Shown: positions 7,540 through 16,044 of the stretch, piece by piece
Layout: every line of letters starts with the position of its first letter
How positions within the stretch are numbered: position 1 is the first letter of the stretch
Assembly (NCBI GenBank): GCA_038236965.1
Contig: JBBRZF010000002.1
Location: 1-50,622, forward strand
Source: JBBRZF01 sp038236965
GTDB taxonomy: Bacteria; Acidobacteriota; Terriglobia; Terriglobales; Acidobacteriaceae
Direction: 5' to 3'
DNA length: 50,622 nucleotides
Position numbers and translations under genes: made by a program
The notes under the pieces: model-generated
Databases searched by the model: none
The model's input: only the letters and a program-made list of their open reading frames with translations
Told to the model about the DNA's origin: nothing

Positions 7540-10500
7540 ATGGCCCTCGATCGTTTTATCTCCGAAGGATTTCTTCGGACTTCGAGCCGGATACAACAGC
7601 AAGATGGAAAGTCCCCCCTCTTCTTTTGCGCTGCGAAATTCATCTCGCTCTTCCTTGTCCTCCTCTGTGCTCTTACGACCTGCGTCACCATGACGGCGCA
7701 GAACGCCGCAACAGGCGGAATCCACGGCACGGTAAGCGACTCCTCGGGAGCTCGCATTGTGGGCGCAACCGTAAAGCTGACGAAAGTGGGGACGGGCGTC
7801 GTGCGCACGCTGAAGACCGATGAAAGCGGCACCTTCGCCGTCGAACAATTGCAGCCGGATGATTACGCGATCCGCGCAGACGCGGATGGAATGTCGGCGC
7901 ATGTTTATTCCAAGGTGCATGTCGATGTGGGCGGAACGGTGGAATTGCAGTTCCACCTGGTAGTAGGCAGCACCTCGGAAAACGTTGTTGTAAGGGACGC
8001 TGCGCCGATGGTGGAGACGCGATCTAGCGAAGTGGCGCATGTGATCGACGAAAAAAATATCGGCGAATTACCGCTGAATGGCAGGCGCTTCGAGGACCTC
8101 GCCCTCTTGACGCCGGGCGTAACACAGGATCCGCGCGGGTTGACGTCCTCCAGCACTGGCGATCTCTCCTATGGCGGCGCACGCGGCGTGCAGAACAGCA
8201 TGCTGGTGGATGGCGCGGACAACAACAATGGATTCTTCGCGCAGGCTCGCGGCCGTTATCGCGCGCCCTACCAGTTCAGCAACGAAGTGGTACAGGAGTT
8301 CCGCATCTCCACGAACGCCTACAGTCCGGAGCTCGGACGCGCTGGCGGCGCGGTGATGAACGTGGTCACCAAGTCGGGAACCAATCAGCTTCACGGCAGC
8401 GCCTTCTACTATCTGCGCGACAGCACGTTCAATGCAAAGCACCCCTTTTCCGACGTCAAGCCTACTGACCGGCAGCAGCAGTTCGGATTCACCCTTGGTG
8501 GCCGCATCAAGCGCGACAAGGCCTTCTACTTCCTCGGATGGGATCAGCACGTTTTCCACGTGCCCACCGTGGTTCGTTTCCTGAACGGACAGGCAGTACT
8601 GGTTCCGGCGGCGACCGACTATGAAGCAATCGACTCGGACCTGGTGCAATCGGCGGCTGCGACGTTGAACGGCATGGGCGGGCAATATCGCTCGTCGATG
8701 TTGGGCAATGCCGCCTTCTTCAAGATCGATTTCAACGTTACTCCGCGTCATGCGGTCACGCTGCGCCTGAATACCTCGCGCTATAACGGCGTGAACAACG
8801 TGTACCTCGATCCATCTTCGCCGATCACGACCTACTCGGTCACCGACAACGGCAGCGAGCAGGTGGCCACGGAAAGCGCGGTGCTTTCCGTTACCAGCGG
8901 CATCTCCAACCGAACGACCAACCTCGTACGCTTGCAGTTCTCTCGCGACCTGCAGAACTCGCAAGCCAACTCGGCAGACACGCTGACAAAGATCTACGAC
9001 GTCATCGACGGCTTTGGGCGTTCGACGATCCTGCCGCGCCGCACGCGCGAACATAAGCTACACGCCACGGAAACCATCAGCATCGACAGTTCCCGGCAGT
9101 CCTGGAAATTCGGCGGTGATGTGGTGCAGACGTGGACTTCCAACTACTTCCCCGCCATGTTCGGCGGCGAATACATCTTTGGCGAGACTCGCGTGAATCC
9201 ATGGACATGGGAGCCGATGACCTATGGAATGCACGTTTCTCCGCTGCGGGCATATGCCCACCAGACGCCGCTCTATTACCTGCAGGACTTCGGCAACGCA
9301 GTTTCCAATCCGAACACGACCGAGTACTCGGCGTTCGTGCAGGACACGGTCCGCGTCTCGCAGCACCTGGCGATCAACTTCGGCCTGCGTTACGACTTTC
9401 AGCACCTCACCAGCGACGGACTTACGCGCAATCCGCTGATTCCCGAGGCAGGGCGGCTTCCGGAAGATAACAACAACATAGCCCCGCGTATCGGCTTGGC
9501 CTACACCATCGGCAACGCGCATCCGCTGGTGATCCGCGCCGGATACGGCATGTTCTATACCCGCATCCCTTCCATCTATGCCTCCTCCATCGCGACCGGT
9601 AACGGAATAACCCGGACGCACCTGTTCCTGGAAAACAAGCAGAATACCGACGTCACCATCTTCCCTGCCTATCCCTCCCCTCTGGTCAACTGCGCGCCCG
9701 GAGCGACGACCTGCGACCTGCCGGAAACTCTTGCGGGAAAAATATCCAGCGAGATTTCCGCGTTTTCCCCGCGCTTCCAGACCCCCATGGTTCAGCAGGC
9801 CAGTTTCACCCTGGAAAAGGAGATTGGAAAGAACGACGCTGTTTCCGTGTCGTACCTGTATACCCACGGCGAACACTTGATCCGGGCGCGCGACACGAAT
9901 CTTCCAGCGCCCACCGAGACCAGCTATCCCGTCTTCGACGACCAGAACACCTTCACCGGCGGCTACGTGGATGTTGCGTCTTTCGGCACATGGCAGATGG
10001 CGAAGTCGCTGACCTGCGCCTTCCCGCCTTGCGTGAATGACCCGGTACGCCCCTTGCCTCAGTTCGGCGCCATCAATGTCTACGACAGCGTCGCCGGCAG
10101 CACCTATCAAGGTCTCACCGTATCCATGCGAAGGCGCATCAGCAAAGGCTTCAGTTTCCGCATGGGATACACCTTCGCGAAGGCTCTGGACGATGGCGCG
10201 GACGCCCTGGTGGTGGGCCGTCCATCGACAGTTGAAAACGCCTTCGCCCCCAGCGAGCGCGGACGCAGCGTCACCGACCAGCGACATCGCTTCAACGCTT
10301 CCTGGTTCGTGGAACCGACCCCTTTCCATCGCGACCACCCGGTACTCCGTTTCATCTTCAACGGATGGAAGGCTTCGGGAATCGTGACCATCGGAAGCGG
10401 ACGCCCAGTCAATGCTCACATCGTGGGCGACGCGAACCGCGACGGAAATACCAGCAACGACCGCCTCCCCGGATACAGCCGCAACGCCTTTCAAGGGCCC

Positions 10501-10785
10501 GATTACGCTTCCACGGATTTCCGCATGACCCGCCTGCTCTATACCAATGAGCGGGTGAAACTGGAGTTCGCCGCCGAATCCTTCAACCTGTTCAATCGCG
10601 ACAACAAGCGCGTGGACGTCAATGACGACGGCTTTTCTTCCGGCGCAGGCAGCTTCGTCCAGGTAGAAAAGTCGATCGGGGGAAAGCGCTATCCCGCCCA
10701 TTACCGCAAAAATTCGGCGTTCCTGCTTCCCAACGATGCCTATGCACCAAGACAGGTGCAATTTGCCATCAAGATGAAGTTTTGA
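7540..10785 (+). CDS. Oar-like TonB-dependent receptor
   Basis: A 1081-residue outer-membrane protein. The N-terminus is long: about 30 residues precede a hydrophobic segment (about 33-53), then cleavage near TAQ. A carboxypeptidase-regulatory-like beta-sandwich covers about 57-140 (GGIHGTVSDSSGARIVGATV), followed by a plug domain about 150-290 (ELPLNGRRFEDLALLTPGV, GGARGVQNSMLVDG) and a long barrel that ends in VQFAIKMKF with a terminal Phe. This is the Oar/CarboxypepD_reg receptor type that is much expanded in Acidobacteria and is thought to import large organic substrates with TonB energy; the substrate is not readable here. AGGAA six bases upstream supports the ATG at 7540. No transport partner sits beside it; rpsU follows after a promoter region. 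Confidence 0.92.
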   Translation: MALDRFISEGFLRTSSRIQQQDGKSPLFFCAAKFISLFLVLLCALTTCVTMTAQNAATGGIHGTVSDSSGARIVGATVKLTKVGTGVVRTLKTDESGTFAVEQLQPDDYAIRADADGMSAHVYSKVHVDVGGTVELQFHLVVGSTSENVVVRDAAPMVETRSSEVAHVIDEKNIGELPLNGRRFEDLALLTPGVTQDPRGLTSSSTGDLSYGGARGVQNSMLVDGADNNNGFFAQARGRYRAPYQFSNEVVQEFRISTNAYSPELGRAGGAVMNVVTKSGTNQLHGSAFYYLRDSTFNAKHPFSDVKPTDRQQQFGFTLGGRIKRDKAFYFLGWDQHVFHVPTVVRFLNGQAVLVPAATDYEAIDSDLVQSAAATLNGMGGQYRSSMLGNAAFFKIDFNVTPRHAVTLRLNTSRYNGVNNVYLDPSSPITTYSVTDNGSEQVATESAVLSVTSGISNRTTNLVRLQFSRDLQNSQANSADTLTKIYDVIDGFGRSTILPRRTREHKLHATETISIDSSRQSWKFGGDVVQTWTSNYFPAMFGGEYIFGETRVNPWTWEPMTYGMHVSPLRAYAHQTPLYYLQDFGNAVSNPNTTEYSAFVQDTVRVSQHLAINFGLRYDFQHLTSDGLTRNPLIPEAGRLPEDNNNIAPRIGLAYTIGNAHPLVIRAGYGMFYTRIPSIYASSIATGNGITRTHLFLENKQNTDVTIFPAYPSPLVNCAPGATTCDLPETLAGKISSEISAFSPRFQTPMVQQASFTLEKEIGKNDAVSVSYLYTHGEHLIRARDTNLPAPTETSYPVFDDQNTFTGGYVDVASFGTWQMAKSLTCAFPPCVNDPVRPLPQFGAINVYDSVAGSTYQGLTVSMRRRISKGFSFRMGYTFAKALDDGADALVVGRPSTVENAFAPSERGRSVTDQRHRFNASWFVEPTPFHRDHPVLRFIFNGWKASGIVTIGSGRPVNAHIVGDANRDGNTSNDRLPGYSRNAFQGPDYASTDFRMTRLLYTNERVKLEFAAESFNLFNRDNKRVDVNDDGFSSGAGSFVQVEKSIGGKRYPAHYRKNSAFLLPNDAYAPRQVQFAIKMKF

Positions 10786-10872
10786 CCGGCATCGAACGAG
10801 AGCGGCACAAAGCTGGGGGTGCTCAGGAAGTCGAGTTATTTAGTGCCTGGGAGCAGAAACGATAGAAGGTTC

Positions 10873-10903
10873 TTGACTTGGGCTCCCGAAACTAAGGTAA
10901 GCT
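10873..10903 (+). promoter_or_regulatory. possible rpsU promoter
   Basis: TTGACT at 10873-10878 is followed after 19 bp by TAAGCT at 10898-10903. It is about 40 bp before the rpsU start codon. The -35 is good, the spacer is long and the -10 weak, so this is only a candidate. Confidence 0.4.
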
Positions 10904-10942
10904 ACTACAGTCCACACGGGACCGGTTTGGGGGTGTGTTTAG

Positions 10943-11140
10943 TTGGCGGAAATCAGATTGCAAGAAGGTGAATCGTTAGAAAACGCCCTTCGCCGTTTCA
11001 AGCGCAAAGTTCAGCAAGAGGACATCATCAAGGAAGTGAAGCGTCACTCCTACTACCTCAAGCCGGGTGAAAAGAAGCGTTTGAAGGAAGCTCTGGCTCG
11101 CAAGCGCAGCCGTAAAAAGGCGCGCAAGGAGCAAGACTAG
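10943..11140 (+). CDS. rpsU: 30S ribosomal protein S21
   Basis: A 65-residue basic protein of the S21 family: it starts MAEIRLQEGESLENALRRFK and ends in a run of Arg and Lys (KRLKEALARKRSRKKARK). S21 sits on the platform of the small subunit and helps mRNA engagement at initiation. The start codon is TTG at 10943, since no ATG or GTG lies at the conserved N-terminus; a G-rich stretch (GGGGGTG) about 7 bases upstream may act as Shine-Dalgarno sequence. The gene is alone, with its own terminator right behind it, which agrees with separate regulation of S21. Confidence 0.95.
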   Translation: MAEIRLQEGESLENALRRFKRKVQQEDIIKEVKRHSYYLKPGEKKRLKEALARKRSRKKARKEQD

Positions 11141-11153
11141 TTGGAAATCCATG

Positions 11154-11192
11154 AAAGGCCGCTGCTTCCCCGGTGGCGGCCTTTTGTAATTT
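11154..11192 (+). terminator. rho-independent terminator of rpsU
   Basis: The arms AAAGGCCGC (11154-11162) and GCGGCCTTT (11176-11184) are perfectly complementary and are followed by a T-rich tail. Confidence 0.85.
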
Positions 11193-11319
11193 TACGTTTG
11201 GGGCGGGCTTTGATGTTGGGTCGCAGTCTGCAGTTCCCAGGGAATTTAATTGTAGTAGCCGTTTAAATGAGAGTGAACGGTGGGCCGAGTTCAGGGATGT
11301 AAAGCTCCGCAAGATTCGA

Positions 11320-11347
11320 GAGAAAGTGTAATTCCAGGGACTTTCTC
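11320..11347 (+). promoter_or_regulatory. hairpin in leader of zinc-ribbon gene
   Basis: GAGAAAGT (11320-11327) and ACTTTCTC (11340-11347) form a perfect 8-bp stem with a 12-nt loop about 45 bases before the start codon at 11393. No U-run follows, so it is more likely a leader structure than a terminator. Purpose unknown. Confidence 0.4.
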
Positions 11348-11392
11348 GTGGTGGGTCGTGTGGGGAGCACGGGGTGAAAGGGGCATCTCTCG

Positions 11393-11710
11393 ATGGAATT
11401 TCAGGACAGAACCTTAAAGTGTATCGACTGCGGCGAAGATTTTGTGTTCACTGCCGGGGAACAGTTGTTCTTCCACGACAAACAATTCAAGAACGAACCC
11501 AAACGCTGCAAAGCCTGCAAAGGTAAGCGCGCGCAAGTACTCGGACTTTCACCCGGAACTTCCTACGCCAAAGTGGAAACGCGTACGGACTGTTCGAACT
11601 GCGGAAAAGAGACGACAGTGCCGTTCAAGCCCACACAGGGACGTCCGGTCTTGTGTCGCGAATGCTTCCAGCAGGGGAAGAAAACGGTCGCAGCGACAGC
11701 ATCTTCTTAG
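11393..11710 (+). CDS. double zinc-ribbon protein
   Basis: A 105-residue protein with eight cysteines in four pairs: C10xxC13, C39xxC42, C67xxC70 and C88xxC91. They make two zinc ribbons. The first, with LKCIDCGEDFVFTAGEQ and FFHDKQFKNEPKRCKAC, matches the probable zinc-binding domain zf-trcl; the second, with DCSNCGKETTVPFKP and RPVLCRECF, matches a CxxC ribbon found in many bacterial small proteins. Such proteins are thought to bind nucleic acid or partner proteins, but no role is established for this pair. It stands alone after a roughly 250-bp leader that contains a strong hairpin. Function not assigned. Confidence 0.88.
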   Translation: MEFQDRTLKCIDCGEDFVFTAGEQLFFHDKQFKNEPKRCKACKGKRAQVLGLSPGTSYAKVETRTDCSNCGKETTVPFKPTQGRPVLCRECFQQGKKTVAATASS

Positions 11711-11761
11711 GCTGATCGCATAAGTATTGCCCTGAACGAGCAGGAATGCAGTTACGGGGAG

Positions 11762-11849
11762 AGGTTCGCCTTACGAACCTGCTGAACAAATTTCACTGAA
11801 AATTTGAGAGATGAGTCTCCGGCGACTGGGTATCCACTATTGTCGCCGG
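11762..11849. terminator. hairpin pair between convergent genes
   Basis: Two perfect stems lie between the zinc-ribbon gene and the response regulator: AGGTTCG/CGAACCT at 11762-11780 with a 5-nt loop, and CCGGCGAC/GTCGCCGG at 11819-11849 with a 15-nt loop. Neither has a clear T-run. They may end transcription or protect the 3' ends in both directions. Confidence 0.45.
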
Positions 11850-11856
11850 ACCGGGA

Positions 11857-12315
11857 CTAGATGCCCTTCTTCGCCGGACCGGGTCGCTGCGCCTTGGCTT
11901 CGTTATGGATGGCAGCGCGCTTCACGGCATTCTTGCCATTGGACTTCTGGTCCATGTGCGCCGTGATAAGGACTTCGATCTGGCGCAGCAGGTCGTGTGT
12001 GTTGACCGGTTTGACCAACAGCGATTGCGCACCGCGATTTTTCCACTCCGTACCCAGGGAAGGATAGGCAGTTAGGATGGCGGTCGCAGGATTGTAACTT
12101 TGCTGGCGGGCAGCGCGGATCACGTCGTATCCAGCGGTCTCTGTTTCCATGCGCATGTCGGTGATGATGATATCGAACTCGGCGCCACCAAGTTTTTGCT
12201 CGGCTTCGCGCGCAGAGGCGGCGGTTTCGACTTCGAATCCGTTCATCTCAAGGATCGCCTTGAGCGTGAGCAGAATAGCAAGTTCATCATCAACAAGCAG
12301 GATGCGACGTTTCAT
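11857..12315 (-). CDS. single-domain response regulator
   Basis: A 152-residue CheY-type receiver protein with no output domain. The acidic pocket D9-D10, phospho-acceptor Asp53 (DIIITDMRM), Thr82 (AILTAYPS) and Lys102 (LLVKPVN) are all in place, so it should be phosphorylatable. After the receiver (about 1-122) comes a charged, basic tail of 30 residues (KSNGKNAVKRAA...) of unknown purpose. There is no histidine kinase beside it, so the partner is elsewhere in the genome. It is divergent from mtaB, with about 120 bp between the starts, and convergent with the zinc-ribbon gene. Confidence 0.92.
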   Translation of the reverse strand: MKRRILLVDDELAILLTLKAILEMNGFEVETAASAREAEQKLGGAEFDIIITDMRMETETAGYDVIRAARQQSYNPATAILTAYPSLGTEWKNRGAQSLLVKPVNTHDLLRQIEVLITAHMDQKSNGKNAVKRAAIHNEAKAQRPGPAKKGI

Positions 12316-12419
12316 GTGATAACTCCAAGGCTTGGTCGTTAGGTTCTGTGATGCGGAAACGCTTACCCAGAGTTGCTGCTGCTTTGCATTCCCACAAATG
12401 CAAGGACCGCTTCCGTTGC

Positions 12420-12437
12420 TATAATCTTACTACTGTG
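12420..12437 (+). promoter_or_regulatory. -10 hexamer next to mtaB start
   Basis: A perfect TATAAT at 12420-12425 is followed by only 9 bases before the GTG start at 12435. A transcript from it would begin at about 12431-12433, giving an almost leaderless mRNA. No convincing -35 hexamer is seen at 16-18 bp. Confidence 0.45.
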
Positions 12438-13799
12438 TCGAGCTTTTATGTTGAGAACTTCGGCTGTCGCGCCACCCAGGCAGACGGCGCCGCCATTGAA
12501 CGGCAATTGACCGAAAAGGGCTTGCAGCGGGCTTCTACAGCCGCTGACGCACAGGTCGTCGTGCTAAACACCTGTACCGTTACCTCTTCCGCCGACCAGG
12601 ATGCCCGCGCCTCTATCCGGCGCATCCATCGCGATAATCCCTCGGCAAAGATCCTCGTAACGGGCTGCTACGCCCAACGCGCGCCCGAAGAAATCGCAAA
12701 ACTTCCCGGAGTTAGTATCGTAGTCGGTAATAGTCACAAACACACTCTAGCCGACATTGTTGCAGGTAACCCCCACGGGTTCGTGCCCGTCGGTAACCTC
12801 AGCGGAACCGGCCTTTCCAGCAGTGTACAAAGCGGCGGCGAGATATTCATCGGCGATATCTTCGCGCATACCGAACTGCTGGCCGCACCCGTATTCGATG
12901 CGGAAAATAACGAAAAGACCCGTCCCAATCTAAAAGTGCAGGACGGCTGCAATAATCGCTGCTCCTTCTGCATCATCCCATACGTTCGCGGCAAGAGCCG
13001 TTCCCTCGCAATGGCTGAAGTGCTGCGCGAGGTAGACCAGTTGGTCGCCGCAGGGTACCGCGAAATAGTAATGTCCGGCATCAATCTTGGCCGTTGGGGG
13101 CGAGATTTCACTGCCAATGAACAGGGAGAGCGCCTCCGTTTTTCCGATCTATTGCGCGAGATCCTCGACAAGACCTCAATTCAGAAGCTTCGCATCAGTT
13201 CGGTCGAACCCATGGATTGGACCGACGACCTCATCGAGCTAGTCGCCTTCTCTTCCCGCATTGCCAATCATGCGCACGTTCCGATGCAGAGCGGCAGCGA
13301 CAAGATATTGCGGCGTATGCACCGCCGCTATCGTCCGTGGCACTATGCCGACCGCATCACACGCATACGGGAAGCCATGCCGACAGCCGCCATCGGAGCC
13401 GACGTCATGGTCGGATTCCCCGGCGAAACCGACGAATTCTTCGAACACACGCGCGCACTCATCGACAGCCTGCCCTTCACCTATCTGCATGTGTTCACCT
13501 ATTCGTCGCGACCCGGAACGCCGTCGGCTGAGATGCCGGACCAGGTTTCGGTACAAGTCGCCCGCGAACGCAACCGCGTCCTGCGCGAACTCGTAGCCGA
13601 CAAGAAGCGCGCCTTCCAGAAACAGTTCCTGGGCTCGGAACTGGAGGCCATCACGCTGACCAACGTCGTGAACGGACGCACCGAGGCGCTGACGGACAAT
13701 TATCAAAAGCTCTGGATCGAAGGTACGCACACGGCGAATCAGTTAGTCCACGCGCGCATCAAGGCCATCGAGGGCGAGTCGCTGACAGGGACGTTGTAA
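12435..13799 (+). CDS. mtaB: tRNA ms2t6A37 methylthiotransferase MtaB
   Basis: A 454-residue radical-SAM methylthiotransferase of the MiaB/MtaB group, which adds the 2-methylthio group to t6A at position 37 of ANN-decoding tRNAs. The N-terminal UPF0004 domain has cysteines C11, C47 and C78 (FGCRATQADG, LNTCTVTSSAD, VTGCYAQRAP) for one Fe-S cluster; the radical-SAM cluster is C172-x3-C176-x2-C179 (GCNNRCSFCIIPYVRG). A TRAM domain follows at the C-terminus. I place the start at GTG 12435 because homologues begin right at FYVENFGCR and the preceding 29 codons look non-coding. There is no Shine-Dalgarno sequence there. It is divergent from the response regulator. Confidence 0.9.
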   Translation: MSSFYVENFGCRATQADGAAIERQLTEKGLQRASTAADAQVVVLNTCTVTSSADQDARASIRRIHRDNPSAKILVTGCYAQRAPEEIAKLPGVSIVVGNSHKHTLADIVAGNPHGFVPVGNLSGTGLSSSVQSGGEIFIGDIFAHTELLAAPVFDAENNEKTRPNLKVQDGCNNRCSFCIIPYVRGKSRSLAMAEVLREVDQLVAAGYREIVMSGINLGRWGRDFTANEQGERLRFSDLLREILDKTSIQKLRISSVEPMDWTDDLIELVAFSSRIANHAHVPMQSGSDKILRRMHRRYRPWHYADRITRIREAMPTAAIGADVMVGFPGETDEFFEHTRALIDSLPFTYLHVFTYSSRPGTPSAEMPDQVSVQVARERNRVLRELVADKKRAFQKQFLGSELEAITLTNVVNGRTEALTDNYQKLWIEGTHTANQLVHARIKAIEGESLTGTL

Positions 13800-13802
13800 C
13801 TA

Positions 13803-14885
13803 TTATTCCGTCGTAACTACGTCCCCGTTTTCCGACCGGTGTCCCCAAATTCCGATGAGCGCTTGTGCCAGCGCGACCACCACCGGTCCCAGCACCAATC
13901 CCACCACGCCGAACGCCGACACTCCTCCCAGCACCGAGAAGAAGATCAGCAGCGTGTGCATCTGCAAATTCTTTCCCACCAGCAGCGGATAAAGAAGATT
14001 GTCGGCCAAGCCGATGACGAACGCGCCCCAGAGCGAGAGGATGAGCGCCTTGATGGCATGCCCGGTCACCAGCAAAAATAGTGCCGCCGGCACCCAGACG
14101 ATGAAAGCGCCTAGTATGGGGATGGTCGCAAAGATCGCCATCACCGCGCCCCAGAGCAGCGCCCCGTTCAATCCCAGTATCCAGAAGATGATGGTTCCGA
14201 GCGCGCCTTGAATCACCGCGATCACGATGCGTCCGCGCACCGAGGCTTCGATGGTCGCCTTGATGCGGGCAAAAACGTCTCCCGTCTCGCTGACAGAGAT
14301 TGGAATAAGCGCACGCAGTGCATTAAGAAAAAACGCCTTGTCGCGCAACAGGAAGAACAGCGCGAACAGCGCGATGAATAACTGCGTGATTCCCTGCAGC
14401 GAACTGGAAAACAAGGCCGGCAACATCGAGCCCGCGCGGGCGGCAACGTTGTTGGCCTGTTCGCGCAGATCTCCGCGCTGCTGCAGGTAGTCCATGAGTC
14501 GATGCGCTCCGGGTAGCGCCTGCAATTTATCCATCAACTGCGCGCGCGCTTCCGGAGAACGTGCGGCATCTACCGCGCCTGCGGCTTCCTGCGCCACCTG
14601 CTGTCCCAGGAATAACAAGGGCAGTACGATGAGCAGCAGCACCACCAGGACCGCGATCGCCGCAGCCGCGTTGGCATTGCCGATGCGACGTTGAATCGCC
14701 CGATAGATCGGGTCGGAGATGATCGCCAGCGCGACCGCCCAGATGATGGCCGAGGAGAACGGAAGAAAAACCAGGTAGATGAGATACAGCGTGATGGTCG
14801 AGAGCGCGAGCAGCGCGACGAACTTCACTCGCTCCCCTGACCACAGGCTTTCAACGGCGTCATTCTTTCCTGCTGCATCCTTCAT
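13803..14885 (-). CDS. AI-2E family transporter
   Basis: A 360-residue membrane protein of the AI-2E/PerM family. It has two hydrophobic helices near the N-terminus (FVALLALSTITLYLIYLVFL and the following one), another pair around residues 60-85, a long cytoplasmic-looking segment, and four or five helices in the last 160 residues (ALFALFFLL, GTIIFWILGLNGALLWG, IPILGAFIVWVPAALFLL). Family members include the Lsr-independent AI-2 exporter TqsA and Na+/H+ antiporters, so the substrate cannot be assigned. The start is the first ATG at 14883-14885; a TTG at 14921 would add 12 residues. It ends 3 bp from the mtaB stop on the other strand and is divergent from infC. Confidence 0.88.
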   Translation of the reverse strand: MKDAAGKNDAVESLWSGERVKFVALLALSTITLYLIYLVFLPFSSAIIWAVALAIISDPIYRAIQRRIGNANAAAAIAVLVVLLLIVLPLLFLGQQVAQEAAGAVDAARSPEARAQLMDKLQALPGAHRLMDYLQQRGDLREQANNVAARAGSMLPALFSSSLQGITQLFIALFALFFLLRDKAFFLNALRALIPISVSETGDVFARIKATIEASVRGRIVIAVIQGALGTIIFWILGLNGALLWGAVMAIFATIPILGAFIVWVPAALFLLVTGHAIKALILSLWGAFVIGLADNLLYPLLVGKNLQMHTLLIFFSVLGGVSAFGVVGLVLGPVVVALAQALIGIWGHRSENGDVVTTE

Positions 14886-14988
14886 GTCCAATAGATGACA
14901 CGCGCTTTGGCGCAACGTCAACTATGATTGCGGCCCGCCAACTTGCGGGAACCGGTCGCACCCAGCTTCGTACACCCCCGTTGCATGC

Positions 14989-14994
14989 TATAAT
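14989..14994 (+). promoter_or_regulatory. infC -10 element
   Basis: A perfect TATAAT 39 bases upstream of the proposed infC AUC codon would place the transcription start near 15001 and give a leader of about 33 nt. The -35 region (CTTCGT) is weak. Confidence 0.55.
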
Positions 14995-15033
14995 TTGGGA
15001 CTCTTAAGGCTTTTACCTGTACCGGAGGACTGT

Positions 15034-15552
15034 ATCGATAAGCGATTTATCCGAACGAATGAGCGTATCCGCGCACGCGAAATACGCGTGATTGATGATG
15101 CTGGAGAACAGCTCGGTATCATGCCGCCGTTTGAAGCGCTCAAGCAGGCCAGGGAAAAAGGGCTCGACTTGGTGGAGATTTCGCCGACTGCCCAGCCTCC
15201 GGTTTGCCGGATCATGGACTACGGCAAGTTCCTCTATCAGCAGGAAAAGAAGGATCGCGAGGCCAAGCGCAACCAGAAGCAGATCGTCGTCAAGGAAGTG
15301 AAATTCCGCATCAATGTGGACGATCACGACTATGAGACGAAACGCAATCACGTGCTGCGCTTCCTGGACGAAGGCGATAAGGTCAAGGCCACCATCTTTT
15401 TCCGCGGACGCGAAATGACGCGTCAGGGCCTCGGTCGCGAGATTCTCGAACGGCTCATCAAGGACATTGCCGATAAAGGCATTGTCGAGTTCAGGCCACG
15501 CCAGGAGGGCAATACCATGCACCTCATTCTGGCTCCGCCGAAGACTAAGTAA
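15034..15552 (+). CDS. infC: translation initiation factor IF-3, AUC start
   Basis: A 172-residue IF-3. The N-terminal domain (RTNERIRAREIRVIDDAGEQ) is joined by a basic Lys/Arg helix (QEKKDREAKRNQKQ) to the C-terminal 30S-binding domain (VKEVKFRINVDDHDYETKRN ... RGREMTRQG). I choose ATC at 15034 as start codon: GGAGG at 15024-15028 stands five bases before it, the protein then begins (f)MDKRFIRTNERIR as in homologues, and there is no ATG, GTG or TTG between this ribosome binding site and the conserved domain. A rare AUU/AUC/AUA start is the known basis for IF-3 autoregulation. First gene of infC-rpmI-rplT. If the TTG at 14995 were used, 13 extra residues would precede, upstream of the Shine-Dalgarno sequence. 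Confidence 0.93.
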   Translation: MDKRFIRTNERIRAREIRVIDDAGEQLGIMPPFEALKQAREKGLDLVEISPTAQPPVCRIMDYGKFLYQQEKKDREAKRNQKQIVVKEVKFRINVDDHDYETKRNHVLRFLDEGDKVKATIFFRGREMTRQGLGREILERLIKDIADKGIVEFRPRQEGNTMHLILAPPKTK

Positions 15553-15615
15553 GAGCCGTAAGCAGTCGTTAGTGAGTAAGCCGTTCTAGCCCACGCCAGA
15601 AGGTTCTCACAGAAA

Positions 15616-15657
15616 AGTTTGCGAGAGGCAACCCCGGTTCGCCGGGAACGGCAAACT
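15616..15657 (+). promoter_or_regulatory. structured infC-rpmI spacer, possible L20 operator
   Basis: An outer stem AGTTTGC (15616-15622) / GCAAACT (15651-15657) encloses an inner stem CCCGG / CCGGG capped by the tetraloop TTCG (15638-15641). It lies in the 145-nt spacer in front of rpmI. In other bacteria L20 represses this operon by binding RNA in this region or in the leader, so an L20 site is a reasonable guess. Confidence 0.45.
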
Positions 15658-15697
15658 CGTGTTTTAATGGAAGAGCAACAAACACATAGGACAAGTC

Positions 15698-15892
15698 ATG
15701 CCAAAGATGAAGACCCACAGCGGCGCCAAAAAGCGCTTCAAGAAGACCGCCTCAGGAAAGATCAAATGTACGCATTCGTTCCAGCGTCACATTCTGACCT
15801 CCAAGGGCACGAAGCGTAAGCGCCAAAATGACATGGGATCCATGGTCGATAAGGCCGATGTTCCCAAGATCAAGAGAATGATTCCCTACTAG
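15698..15892 (+). CDS. rpmI: 50S ribosomal protein L35
   Basis: A 64-residue, strongly basic protein with the L35 signature (MPKMKTHSGAKKRFKKT near the start and HILTSKGTKRKR in the middle). It belongs to the large subunit, near the base of the P stalk side. AGGA six bases before the ATG is a good ribosome binding site. It is the second gene of the conserved infC-rpmI-rplT operon, with spacers of about 150 bp on each side that both contain hairpins. Confidence 0.96.
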   Translation: MPKMKTHSGAKKRFKKTASGKIKCTHSFQRHILTSKGTKRKRQNDMGSMVDKADVPKIKRMIPY

Positions 15893-15901
15893 GACCCATT
15901 C

Positions 15902-15923
15902 CGGGACGGCTTTTGGCCGCCCG
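15902..15923 (+). promoter_or_regulatory. hairpin in rpmI-rplT spacer
   Basis: CGGG, a bulged A, and CGGC pair with GCCGCCCG across a TTTTG loop. There is no T-run behind it. It may be a regulatory or processing element upstream of rplT. Confidence 0.35.
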
Positions 15924-16044
15924 TCAACCCTGCGGATGGATATCCGCCGCGCCCCCGAAATACGGTTGGGTGCCAGCGTGTGAAGAGGCCAAAGCCATCG
16001 GCTCCTGCCTCCAGCCGCTTAGAACCAGCTAAAAGGAGAAAGCA

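Noticed and set aside
9058..10761. 567-codon minus-strand frame opposite the Oar-like receptor
   Set aside because: Shadow frame with no family features; the opposite strand has full receptor domains.
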